In this document: in pieces, positions 1-7,329 of the stretch
How the letters are laid out: every line of letters starts with the position of its first letter
How positions within the stretch are numbered: position 1 is the first letter of the stretch
From: Paraburkholderia ultramafica
GTDB taxonomy: Bacteria; Pseudomonadota; Gammaproteobacteria; Burkholderiales; Burkholderiaceae
Direction of reading: 5' to 3'
DNA length: 40,171 nt
Assembly: GCF_902859915.1 (NCBI RefSeq)
Contig: NZ_CADIKK010000049.1
Coordinates: 1 to 40,171 of the forward strand
Notes under the pieces: generated by a model
What the model saw: the letters and a program-made list of their open reading frames with translations, nothing else
The model's database searches: none
Told to the model about the DNA's origin: nothing
Translations under genes and position numbers: made by a program

Positions 1-90
1 AACGCCAACCGCGCGGGCGGCGGCAATGCCGGCCCGGGCGGCGCCAATCGCGGCGGCGGCGCGCCGCGCGGCCGTTCGCGTGGCCGTTGA
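1..90 (+). CDS. rluB: 3' end of a probable 23S rRNA pseudouridine synthase (RluB-like), partial
   Basis: Only the last 29 codons are inside the window, ending in TGA at 88-90. The visible tail is low complexity, built from Gly, Asn, Arg and Ala, and ends in an Arg/Gly-rich stretch (GRSRGR). RluB proteins of Burkholderia carry long basic, disordered tails of this kind after the pseudouridine synthase domain, and rluB commonly lies directly upstream of rimP-nusA-infB in this group. No catalytic residue is visible, so the name rests on tail composition and gene order. Any other protein with an RGG-type tail would look the same from these 90 bases. Confidence 0.5.
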   Translation, partial: NANRAGGGNAGPGGANRGGGAPRGRSRGR

Positions 91-365
91 GCAACAGGGC
101 TAGTCCCGCAGGGCGGCCGGCCGCTAATCGTTCTTTGACGATTTTCGCGGCCGCCGTCCGATTCGATCGACGCACGCCGCCGGTTTCAAGCAACGCATAA
201 AACGACGGCACAGTCGAAAGTAGGGGCAGGGTTAATTTGCCCTGCTTGCGCGGCGCCGGTTCAGGGCGGCCCAAGCCGCCTTGCAAAAGGCCCGGAACGT
301 CGCTTTAGCGTCGAAAGATTCCCATGAAATCAAGCGTAAATGCGCTTCACGCAGCGTTCTGCGGT

Positions 366-394
366 TTGCGTTTGTCCCGAAAAATGGCTACAAT
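366..394 (+). promoter_or_regulatory. Candidate sigma70 promoter of the rimP-nusA-infB operon
   Basis: A TACAAT hexamer at 389-394 (5 of 6 to the -10 consensus) is preceded by exactly 17 bp and a weaker TTGCGT at 366-371. The start point would fall near 401, giving a leader of about 210 nt before rimP. It is the best -10 in the 520-bp gap between the upstream gene and rimP, and it lies just upstream of the leader terminator. Confidence 0.55.
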
Positions 395-422
395 CGCGAA
401 GTCGCTGGGCGTGCGGCTTTTC

Positions 423-470
423 ATGTGCGGCTCAGGTGCGACCACCGGTAATAAGATGATGGGCGTTTAG
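423..470 (+). other. Possible 15-codon leader peptide ORF ending inside the leader terminator
   Basis: ATG at 423 opens a 15-codon frame (MCGSGATTGNKMMGV) whose TAG stop at 468-470 sits in the loop and first base of the right arm of the terminator hairpin. A ribosome on this frame would cover the left arm. There is no strong Shine-Dalgarno, only a GC-rich GTGCGG about 10 nt upstream, so translation is uncertain. The frame could be chance. Confidence 0.25.
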
Positions 471-483
471 CCCATTTTTTTTT
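458..483 (+). terminator. Intrinsic terminator in the rimP operon leader (candidate attenuator)
   Basis: ATGGGC (459-464) and GCCCAT (470-475) form a perfect 6-bp stem with a 5-nt loop, extended by a G-U pair, followed by nine T residues (475-483). It lies about 60 nt after the predicted start point and 127 nt before the rimP start codon. Transcripts of the operon must therefore read through it. Terminators in leaders ahead of rimP-nusA are known in gammaproteobacteria (family knowledge); NusA feedback is a natural hypothesis here. Confidence 0.75.
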
Positions 484-610
484 GCCGCTCAGTTCGTCGT
501 GGTTCGGCATCTCGGGTTCGCACGAACGTGCGCCGGCTTGGCGCGCGGCCCGCATTGATTGTTTGCAAAACAAGCGGCAGGCTCGCTGCGCGAACATCTA
601 AGAGGGCACT

Positions 611-1069
611 GTGCAACTGACGGAACTGATTGAAACCACGGTCGTGGGACTCGGCTACGAGCTCGTCGACTTCGAGCGCACCGGGCGCGGCATGATGTGC
701 ATTTATATCGACCAGCCGGCCGGCATCGCGATCGAAGACTGCGAGAAAGTCACGCGTCAGCTCCAGCACGTTTTGACGGTCGAAAATATCGATTACGAGC
801 GGCTTGAAGTGTCGTCGCCGGGTCTCGACCGCCCGCTGAAAAAATTGGCGGATTTCGAACGCTTCGCAGGCAGCGAAGTAGTAATCACATTGAAAAAGCC
901 ATTGGACGGACGGAAATCGTACCGGGGCATCCTGCATGCTCCGCAAGGCGAGACGATCGGTCTGGAATTTGAAGGGAAGGAAGGCGCCGCGATGCTCGAT
1001 TTCACGCTCGCGGACATGGACAAAGCACGCCTCGTTCCGAAAGTTGACTTTAGGAGCCGCAAACAATGA
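611..1069 (+). CDS. rimP: Ribosome maturation factor RimP
   Basis: RimP (152 aa, family usual about 150) binds the free 30S subunit and is needed for its late assembly in the cytoplasm. The N-terminal alpha/beta domain is seen in the motif GLGYELVDFE (about 14-23) and in the LEVSSPGLDRPLKK block (about 66-79), the most conserved RimP signature. A C-terminal Sm-like domain ends in DMDKARLVPKVDF. The start is GTG at 611, chosen because AAGAGGG lies four bases upstream and the protein length fits the family. The stop overlaps the nusA start by four bases (ATGA), so the two genes are translationally coupled. First gene of the rimP-nusA-infB-rbfA-truB operon. Confidence 0.96.
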   Translation: MQLTELIETTVVGLGYELVDFERTGRGMMCIYIDQPAGIAIEDCEKVTRQLQHVLTVENIDYERLEVSSPGLDRPLKKLADFERFAGSEVVITLKKPLDGRKSYRGILHAPQGETIGLEFEGKEGAAMLDFTLADMDKARLVPKVDFRSRKQ

Positions 1070-2541
1070 GTCGCGAAGTGTTGATGCTGGTGGATGCGCT
1101 GGCACGCGAGAAGAATGTCGACAAAGACGTGGTATTTGCCGCGCTCGAAGCGGCTCTCGCTTCGGCCTCCAAGAAACTCTTCGAAGAAGACGCGGATATC
1201 CGCGTCCATATCGACCGTGAAAGCGGCGAGCACGAAACGTTTCGCCGCTGGAAAGTGGTGCCGGACGAAGCCGGTTTGCAGGAACCGGATCAGGAAATTC
1301 TGCTGTTCGAAGCACGCGAGCAGAAGCCCGAGATCCAGCTCGACGAGTTCATCGAAGAACCGGTGCCGTCGATCGAATTCGGCCGTATTGGCGCGCAGGC
1401 CGCCAAGCAGGTGATCCTGCAGAAGGTGCGCGACGCCGAGCGCGAGCAGATCCTGAACGACTTCCTCGAGCGCGGCGAGCACATCATGACCGGCTCGGTG
1501 AAGCGTCTCGACAAGGGCAACTTCATCGTCGAAACCGGCCGTGTCGAAGCGCTGTTGCGCCGCGACCAGCTGATTCCGAAGGAAAACCTGCGCGTGGGCG
1601 ACCGCGTGCGCGCCTACATCGCGAAGGTCGATCGCACCGCGCGCGGTCCGCAGATCGAGCTCTCGCGTACGGCGCCCGAATTCCTGATGAAGCTGTTCGA
1701 GATGGAAGTGCCGGAAATCGAACAGGGCCTGCTGGAAATCAAGGCGGCCGCCCGCGATCCGGGCGTGCGCGCGAAGATCGGCGTGGTCGCGTACGACAAG
1801 CGCATCGATCCGATCGGCACCTGCGTCGGCATTCGCGGTTCGCGCGTGCAGGCGGTGCGTAACGAGCTCGGTGGCGAAAACGTCGACATCGTGCTATGGT
1901 CGGAAGATCCCGCACAGTTCGTGATCGGCGCGCTCGCGCCGGCAGCCGTCCAGTCGATCGTCGTCGATGAAGAAAAGCACTCGATGGACGTCGTCGTAGA
2001 CGAAAACGAACTGGCGGTCGCGATCGGCCGCAGCGGCCAGAACGTGCGTCTTGCCAGCGAACTCACCGGCTGGCAGATCAACATCATGACGCCGGACGAA
2101 TCTGCGCAAAAGCAGAATCAGGAACGCGGTGTACTGCGTGACCTGTTCATGGCGCGTCTCGATGTCGACGAAGAAGTCGCCGATATCCTGATCGACGAAG
2201 GCTTCACGAGCCTCGAAGAGATCGCTTATGTGCCGCTCAACGAAATGCTCGAAATCGAAGCATTCGACGAAGACACCGTCCACGAACTGCGTAATCGCTC
2301 GCGCGACGCGCTGTTGACGTTGGCGATCGCGAATGAAGAAAAGGTCGAAAATGTAGCGCTCGACCTGAAGAGCCTGGACGGCATGGACGCCGACCTGCTC
2401 GCGAAGCTGGCCGAACACCAGGTCCAGACGCGCGACGAACTCGCCGAGCTGGCTGTGGATGAACTGGTCGAGATGACCGGAATGGAAGAGGATGCCGCTA
2501 AGGCGTTGATCATGAAAGCACGTGAACACTGGTTCCAGTGA
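1066..2541 (+). CDS. nusA: Transcription termination/antitermination factor NusA
   Basis: NusA (491 aa) binds RNA polymerase and nascent RNA and modulates pausing, intrinsic termination and antitermination. Domains in order: the RNAP-binding N-terminal domain (about 1-130), an S1 domain (about 135-200, with GSVKRLDKGNFIVETG), KH1 (GTCVGIRGSRVQAVRNELGG, about 246-265), KH2 (AVAIGRSGQNVRLASELTGW, about 318-337), and two C-terminal acidic repeats (about 360-490) ending in a helix-hairpin-helix (ELVEMTGMEEDAAKALI). Both C-terminal repeats are present, as in E. coli, unlike the short Gram-positive form. TAGGAG lies 10-15 bases upstream of the ATG. The start overlaps the rimP stop. Its own leader contains a terminator, which makes autoregulation plausible (inference). 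Confidence 0.97.
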   Translation: MSREVLMLVDALAREKNVDKDVVFAALEAALASASKKLFEEDADIRVHIDRESGEHETFRRWKVVPDEAGLQEPDQEILLFEAREQKPEIQLDEFIEEPVPSIEFGRIGAQAAKQVILQKVRDAEREQILNDFLERGEHIMTGSVKRLDKGNFIVETGRVEALLRRDQLIPKENLRVGDRVRAYIAKVDRTARGPQIELSRTAPEFLMKLFEMEVPEIEQGLLEIKAAARDPGVRAKIGVVAYDKRIDPIGTCVGIRGSRVQAVRNELGGENVDIVLWSEDPAQFVIGALAPAAVQSIVVDEEKHSMDVVVDENELAVAIGRSGQNVRLASELTGWQINIMTPDESAQKQNQERGVLRDLFMARLDVDEEVADILIDEGFTSLEEIAYVPLNEMLEIEAFDEDTVHELRNRSRDALLTLAIANEEKVENVALDLKSLDGMDADLLAKLAEHQVQTRDELAELAVDELVEMTGMEEDAAKALIMKAREHWFQ

Positions 2542-2635
2542 GAAATGACCATGGCGCACTAAATTGAACGCGGCCGTCAGGCCGCATGACCCGATGCTAA
2601 CCGCAAGGAATCGGTCCTTGCATTAAGAGGAATGA

Positions 2636-5596
2636 ATGGCGAGTAACAACGTAGCCCAATTTGCCGCGGAACTGAAAATGCCTGCAGGCGTGCTGCTCGA
2701 GCAGCTGCAGGCGGCGGGCGTCCAGAAAGCGAGCGAAGACGACAACCTGTCCGAGGCGGACAAGGCGCGTCTGCTCGACCACTTGCGTAAGTCGCATGGC
2801 TCGAACGATGCCGACAAGCGCAAGATCACGCTGACGCGCCGGCATACGTCGGAGATCAAGCAGTCCGATGCGACGGGCAAAGCTCGCACCATTCAGGTCG
2901 AGGTGCGCAAGAAGCGCACTTTCGTCCGCCGCGACGAAACCTCCGCTGAAGGCGGGGATGCATCGAATCATGCGGCCGAAGGCGCCGAGGTCGACGATCT
3001 GGAACTTCAGCGTCGTGAAGAGGAAGCGCGTCACGAAGCCGAGCTGCTCGAAAAGCAGGCTCAGGAGTTGAAGGCGCGTCAGGAACAACTCGAACGCGAA
3101 GAAGCCGAGCGTCAGGCGCGCGAGCAGGCTGCTGAAGCCGAGCGCCGTCGCGCGGAAGAAGAAGCGGCGAAAAAGCGCGTAGTGGCTGCAGCCGAGGCGG
3201 CAGCACGCGAGAAGGCTCAACAGGCGGTGGAGGTTGCGCAGCCGGTGGCCGCGAAGGCTGAGCCGGTAGCTGCCAAGGCAGCGCCGGCGGTTGCCAGGGA
3301 AAGCGAACAGGACGACGAACGCGCAGCGGCAGAACGCGCTGCGCAACGCGAAGCCGCGAAGAAAGCAGAAGACGCAGCGCGTCAGGCTGCCGAGAAAGCG
3401 CGTGCCGAGCAGGAAGAAATCACCAAGCGCCGGGCCGCGGCGGAAGCCGAAGCGCGTGCCATTCGCGAAATGATGAGCACGCCGCGCAAGGCGCAGGTCA
3501 AGGCGCCGGAACCGGCACCGAAGCCCGCTGAGCCGGTCAAGGCCGCGGAAGCCAAGGGCACTCTGCACAAGCCGGCACGTCCGGCAGGCGAAGCGCCGGC
3601 GCGTCCGGCTGCGAAGAAGCCGGCTGCCGCGGCTCCGGCTGCCACGACCGCGCCGTCCGCTGGCGACAAGAAGAAGCCGGGCGGTGGCAAGGGCGGCTGG
3701 CAGGACGACGCAGCGAAGCGCCGCGGTATCAAGACGCGTGGCGATTCGAGCGGCGGTGTCGATCGTGGCTGGCGCGGTGGCCCGAAGGGTCGCGGCAAGC
3801 ATCAGGATCAGAGCACCACGTTCCAGGCGCCGACCGAACCGATCGTGCGTGAAGTGCACGTGCCGGAAACCATCACGGTCGCCGATCTGGCGCACAAGAT
3901 GGCGGTGAAGGCGTCGGAAGTCATCAAGTCGATGATGAAGCTCGGCCAGATGGTCACGATCAACCAGATGCTGGACCAGGAAACGGCGATGATCATCGTC
4001 GAGGAACTGGGCCACCACGCGGTCGCGGCCAAGCTGGACGATCCGGAAGCGATGCTGGTCGAAGGCGAAGTGTCCGATGCGGAAGCACTGCCGCGTCCGC
4101 CCGTCGTCACGGTCATGGGTCACGTCGACCACGGCAAGACCTCGCTGCTCGACTACATCCGCCGCGCGAAGGTTGCAGCGGGCGAAGCGGGTGGCATTAC
4201 GCAGCACATCGGCGCTTATCACGTCGAAACGCCGCGTGGCGTGATTACGTTCCTCGACACGCCGGGTCACGAAGCCTTTACGGCGATGCGTGCCCGCGGT
4301 GCGAAGGCAACCGACATCGTGATTCTGGTGGTCGCAGCCGACGACGGCGTGATGCCGCAGACGAAGGAAGCGATCGCCCACGCGAAGGCAGGCGGCGTGC
4401 CGCTCGTCGTCGCGATCAACAAGATCGACAAGCCGGATGCGAATCCGGAGCGCGTGAAGCAGGAACTCGTCGCCGAAGGCGTCGTGCCGGAAGAGTACGG
4501 TGGTGATTCGCCGTTCGTGTCGGTGTCGGCGAAGACCGGCGCGGGCATCGACGATCTGCTCGAAAACGTGTTGCTGCAAGCCGAAGTGCTGGAACTGACG
4601 GCACCGGTCGAAGCGCCGGCCAAGGGTCTGGTCATCGAAGCGAAGCTCGACAAGGGTAAGGGTCCGGTTGCAACGATCCTGGTCCAGTCGGGTACGCTGA
4701 ACCGCGGCGACGTGGTGCTGGCAGGCAGCGCTTACGGTCGTGTGCGAGCCATGCTCGACGAAACCAGCAAGCCGACCAAGTCCGCTGGCCCGTCGATCCC
4801 GGTCGAAATCCAGGGTCTGTCGGAAGTCCCGCAGGCAGGCGAAGAAGTCATCGTCATGCCGGACGAGCGCAAGGCGCGTGAAGTCGCGCTGTTCCGTCAA
4901 GGCAAGTTCCGCGACGTCAAGCTCGCCAAGCAACAGGCCGCGAAGCTCGAGAACATGCTGGAACAGATGGGCGAAGGCGAAGTGCAGCACATGCCGCTCA
5001 TCGTCAAGGCCGACGTGCAAGGTTCGCAGGAAGCTTTGGTGCAGTCGCTGCTCAAGCTGTCGACCGACGAAGTGCGCGTGCAGATCGTGCACGGCGCCGT
5101 GGGCGGCATCAGCGAGTCCGACGTCAACCTGGCAACGGCTTCGAAGGCGGTCATCATCGGCTTTAACACCCGTGCGGATGCGCAAGCTCGCAAGCTGGCG
5201 GAGTCCAACGGTGTCGATATTCGCTACTACAACATCATCTATGACGCAGTGGATGACGTGAAGGCCGCGATGTCGGGCATGCTGGCGCCGGAGAAGCGCG
5301 AAGTCGTGACGGGTACGGTCGAAGTGCGCCAGGTCTTCAAGGTGCCGAAGATCGGCGCGGTGGCCGGCTGTATGGTCACGGACGGTTTCGTCAAGCGCTC
5401 GTCGTCGGTGCGCGTGCTGCGCAACCACGTCGTCATCTTCACGGGCGAGCTCGATTCGCTCAAGCGCTTCAAGGACGACGTGAAGGAAGTTCGTCAGGGC
5501 TTCGAGTGCGGTATGTCGATCAAGAACTTCAACGATATCGTCGAAGGCGATCAGTTCGAAGTCTTCGAGGTCACCGAAGTCGCGCGTACGCTGTAA
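2636..5596 (+). CDS. infB: Translation initiation factor IF-2
   Basis: IF-2 (986 aa) is the GTPase that brings fMet-tRNA to the 30S subunit and drives subunit joining. It has an N-terminal IF2_N domain (about 1-50), a long charged and Ala/Glu-rich probable coiled coil (about 115-260), and a Pro/Ala/Lys linker to about 385. A second IF2_N-type helix domain follows (about 405-455). The G domain has G1 GHVDHGKTS (about 494), G3 DTPGHE (about 541), G4 NKID (about 596) and G5 SVSAK (about 631). Beta-barrel and fMet-tRNA-binding domains fill the rest. It is longer than E. coli IF-2 (890 aa), mostly through the linker, as is usual in Burkholderia. AAGAGGAA precedes the ATG. It lies 94 bp after nusA, and a strong hairpin follows the gene. 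Confidence 0.97.
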   Translation: MASNNVAQFAAELKMPAGVLLEQLQAAGVQKASEDDNLSEADKARLLDHLRKSHGSNDADKRKITLTRRHTSEIKQSDATGKARTIQVEVRKKRTFVRRDETSAEGGDASNHAAEGAEVDDLELQRREEEARHEAELLEKQAQELKARQEQLEREEAERQAREQAAEAERRRAEEEAAKKRVVAAAEAAAREKAQQAVEVAQPVAAKAEPVAAKAAPAVARESEQDDERAAAERAAQREAAKKAEDAARQAAEKARAEQEEITKRRAAAEAEARAIREMMSTPRKAQVKAPEPAPKPAEPVKAAEAKGTLHKPARPAGEAPARPAAKKPAAAAPAATTAPSAGDKKKPGGGKGGWQDDAAKRRGIKTRGDSSGGVDRGWRGGPKGRGKHQDQSTTFQAPTEPIVREVHVPETITVADLAHKMAVKASEVIKSMMKLGQMVTINQMLDQETAMIIVEELGHHAVAAKLDDPEAMLVEGEVSDAEALPRPPVVTVMGHVDHGKTSLLDYIRRAKVAAGEAGGITQHIGAYHVETPRGVITFLDTPGHEAFTAMRARGAKATDIVILVVAADDGVMPQTKEAIAHAKAGGVPLVVAINKIDKPDANPERVKQELVAEGVVPEEYGGDSPFVSVSAKTGAGIDDLLENVLLQAEVLELTAPVEAPAKGLVIEAKLDKGKGPVATILVQSGTLNRGDVVLAGSAYGRVRAMLDETSKPTKSAGPSIPVEIQGLSEVPQAGEEVIVMPDERKAREVALFRQGKFRDVKLAKQQAAKLENMLEQMGEGEVQHMPLIVKADVQGSQEALVQSLLKLSTDEVRVQIVHGAVGGISESDVNLATASKAVIIGFNTRADAQARKLAESNGVDIRYYNIIYDAVDDVKAAMSGMLAPEKREVVTGTVEVRQVFKVPKIGAVAGCMVTDGFVKRSSSVRVLRNHVVIFTGELDSLKRFKDDVKEVRQGFECGMSIKNFNDIVEGDQFEVFEVTEVARTL

Positions 5597-5613
5597 TTCA
5601 CGCGGCACGGCTC

Positions 5614-5657
5614 AACGGGCGGAGCGGGCTTTAACGCCCGCTCCGCCCGTTGTTTTT
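5614..5657 (+). terminator. Strong hairpin with T-tract between infB and rbfA
   Basis: A 16-bp perfect stem (5614-5629 with 5636-5651), a 6-nt loop TTTAAC, and then G plus five T residues. By structure it should terminate efficiently. rbfA and truB lie downstream on the same strand with no obvious strong promoter in the 137 bp that follow. They are therefore expressed by read-through, from an unrecognised promoter, or after 3'-end processing at this stem. Confidence 0.8.
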
Positions 5658-5794
5658 GGGCCCACCGTTGCGCGCCCACGAGCGAGCCCGCGGTCAGGCG
5701 CTGGTCAACCGCGCCGCTTGCCCGCCGCCCGCTCAACGAGCCACGGCTCGCGCGAACAACTTTTTGCATCCGTCACAACGGATCACACAACACC

Positions 5795-6160
5795 ATGCCT
5801 AAAAAACGTACTTCTCCCAATCGCAACGTGCAGATCGCCGATCAGATCCAGCGCGATTTGTCCGAGTTGCTGCGCGAGGTCAAAGATCCGCGCATCGGTA
5901 TCGTCACGATTCAGAGCGTCGAGCTGACGCCTGACTACGCGCACGCGAAAGTCTATTTCACGACGCTGACGGGCGACCCGCAACAGACGCTCGAGGCGCT
6001 CGCGCACGCGGCCGGCCATCTGCACAATCAGCTGTTCAAGCGGCTGCATATTCATACCGTGCCGACGCTGCATTTCCATTACGACAAGACGATCGAGCGG
6101 GCCGTCGAAATGTCGCGTCTGATCGACGAGGCGAACGCGAATCGCGCGAAAGAAGATTGA
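5795..6160 (+). CDS. rbfA: 30S ribosome-binding factor RbfA
   Basis: RbfA (121 aa, family 110-135) binds 16S rRNA near the 5' helix of the 30S subunit, aids late maturation and is needed for cold adaptation. It has the KH-like fold signature: RNVQIADQIQRDLSELL (about 9-25), a KDPRIG motif (about 29-34) where the family has its conserved DPR, and AKVYFTTL (about 51-58). The HFHYDKTIERAVEMSRLID block (about 89-107) is typical of the C-terminal half. It sits between infB and truB as in most proteobacteria, but downstream of a strong hairpin. No good Shine-Dalgarno is visible before the ATG. Confidence 0.96.
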   Translation: MPKKRTSPNRNVQIADQIQRDLSELLREVKDPRIGIVTIQSVELTPDYAHAKVYFTTLTGDPQQTLEALAHAAGHLHNQLFKRLHIHTVPTLHFHYDKTIERAVEMSRLIDEANANRAKED

Positions 6161-6241
6161 GCGCACCGTGAGCCGCAATGCCTGAGTTGCGATGCGCTCA
6201 GCGCTGTTTTCCGTATTCATTGAAGTCTTCGCCTTTCTGAC

Positions 6242-7177
6242 ATGACCGCACCTCAACGCCCCCGCGTGCCGCGTCGCGCGCTCGACGGCGTACTGCTGCT
6301 CGACAAGCCGCTCGGCCTGTCGAGCAACGACGCGCTGATTCGCGCGAAGCGTCTCTATCTGGCGAAAAAGGCGGGCCACACCGGCACGCTCGATCCCCTG
6401 GCGACCGGCCTGCTGCCGCTGTGTTTCGGCGAAGCCACCAAGTTTTCGCAGGACCTGCTCGAAGCCGACAAGACCTACGAGGCCACCATGCGCCTCGGCA
6501 TTCGCACGACCACCGGCGACGCCGAAGGCGAAGCGATCGACACGCGCGAAGTGACGTGCGACGAGGCGGCGGTGCAGGCGGTTCTGCCAAAGTTCCTCGG
6601 CGACATCGTTCAGGTTCCGCCGATGTACTCGGCGCTCAAGCGCGACGGCAAGCCGCTGTACGAATATGCACGCGCTGGCCAGACAGTGGAGCGGGAAGGG
6701 CGTCAGGTAACGATCCTCAAGCTCGAGTTGCTCGCTTGCGCGCTGCCGGACGTAACGTTTCGCGTGACGAGCAGCAAGGGCACATATGTGCGTACGCTGG
6801 CCGAGGATATCGGCGAAGCGCTGGGTTGCGGCGCGCATCTGGTTGCGCTGCGGCGCACCGGCGTCGGCGCGTTGACGCTCGCGAATTCGGTGACGCTCGA
6901 CGCGCTGTCCGATGCGACCGAGAGCGAGCGCGACACATGGCTGCAACCGGTGGACGCGTTGTTGTCGACATTCCCGCTCGTGCGCTTGAACGAAGACGAA
7001 ACGCGCCGCTTTCTGCACGGCCAGCGTTTGAAGCTTTCCGAGTTGACCATTACCGGCGACGCCGTGAACGCGCCGCGCGTCAGGGTGTATGCCGGGCAAG
7101 GCCGTCTGCTGGGTGTCGCGAAGCAAGGCGAGGGCGTGCTCGCGCCCGAACGGCTGGTGGTGACGACGGCGAGCTAG
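6242..7177 (+). CDS. truB: tRNA pseudouridine(55) synthase TruB
   Basis: TruB (311 aa) converts U55 in the T-arm of tRNA to pseudouridine. The catalytic motif GHTGTLDPLATG is at about 45-56, with the catalytic aspartate at residue 51. Other family marks are GVLLLDKPLGLSSN near the N terminus, the VPPMYSALKRDGKPLYEYAR block (about 125-145) and SKGTYVRTLAEDIG (about 178-191) of the RNA-binding part. The C-terminal region resembles a PUA-like domain. It follows rbfA by 81 bp and ends 80 bp before a bidirectional terminator. It is the last gene of the operon. Confidence 0.96.
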   Translation: MTAPQRPRVPRRALDGVLLLDKPLGLSSNDALIRAKRLYLAKKAGHTGTLDPLATGLLPLCFGEATKFSQDLLEADKTYEATMRLGIRTTTGDAEGEAIDTREVTCDEAAVQAVLPKFLGDIVQVPPMYSALKRDGKPLYEYARAGQTVEREGRQVTILKLELLACALPDVTFRVTSSKGTYVRTLAEDIGEALGCGAHLVALRRTGVGALTLANSVTLDALSDATESERDTWLQPVDALLSTFPLVRLNEDETRRFLHGQRLKLSELTITGDAVNAPRVRVYAGQGRLLGVAKQGEGVLAPERLVVTTAS

Positions 7178-7256
7178 ATCGCTCACAACCACGCGCCGGC
7201 AAAGGCGCGCAGGTGGTCGCGCATGCGGCGATGGCGCCGCCTTGCCTGCTGCAAAG

Positions 7257-7297
7257 AAAAAGGCGGGACCGCGATCGAGCGGTCCCGCCTTTTTTTA
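7257..7297. terminator. Bidirectional intrinsic terminator between truB and the efflux operon
   Basis: AGGCGGGACCGC (7261-7272) pairs perfectly with GCGGTCCCGCCT (7279-7290) around a GATCGA loop. A-rich sequence stands on the left and seven T residues on the right. Read from either strand, the stem is followed by a U-tract, so it can stop both truB transcription and the converging emrB-type transcript. Confidence 0.92.
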
Positions 7298-7329
7298 TGA
7301 CGTCTGCCTCGTCGGACTGACGCGGTGCC

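Noticed and set aside
226..245. GCAGGG/CCCTGC hairpin as terminator of the upstream gene
   Set aside because: The stem is only six base pairs and no T-tract follows.
2597..5608. A very long open frame on the minus strand opposite infB
   Set aside because: It is a shadow of the infB codon bias in high-GC DNA: composition is dominated by Arg, His, Leu and Asp, no family matches, and the plus-strand gene is certain. The same holds for long antisense frames opposite typA, sucA and lpdA.
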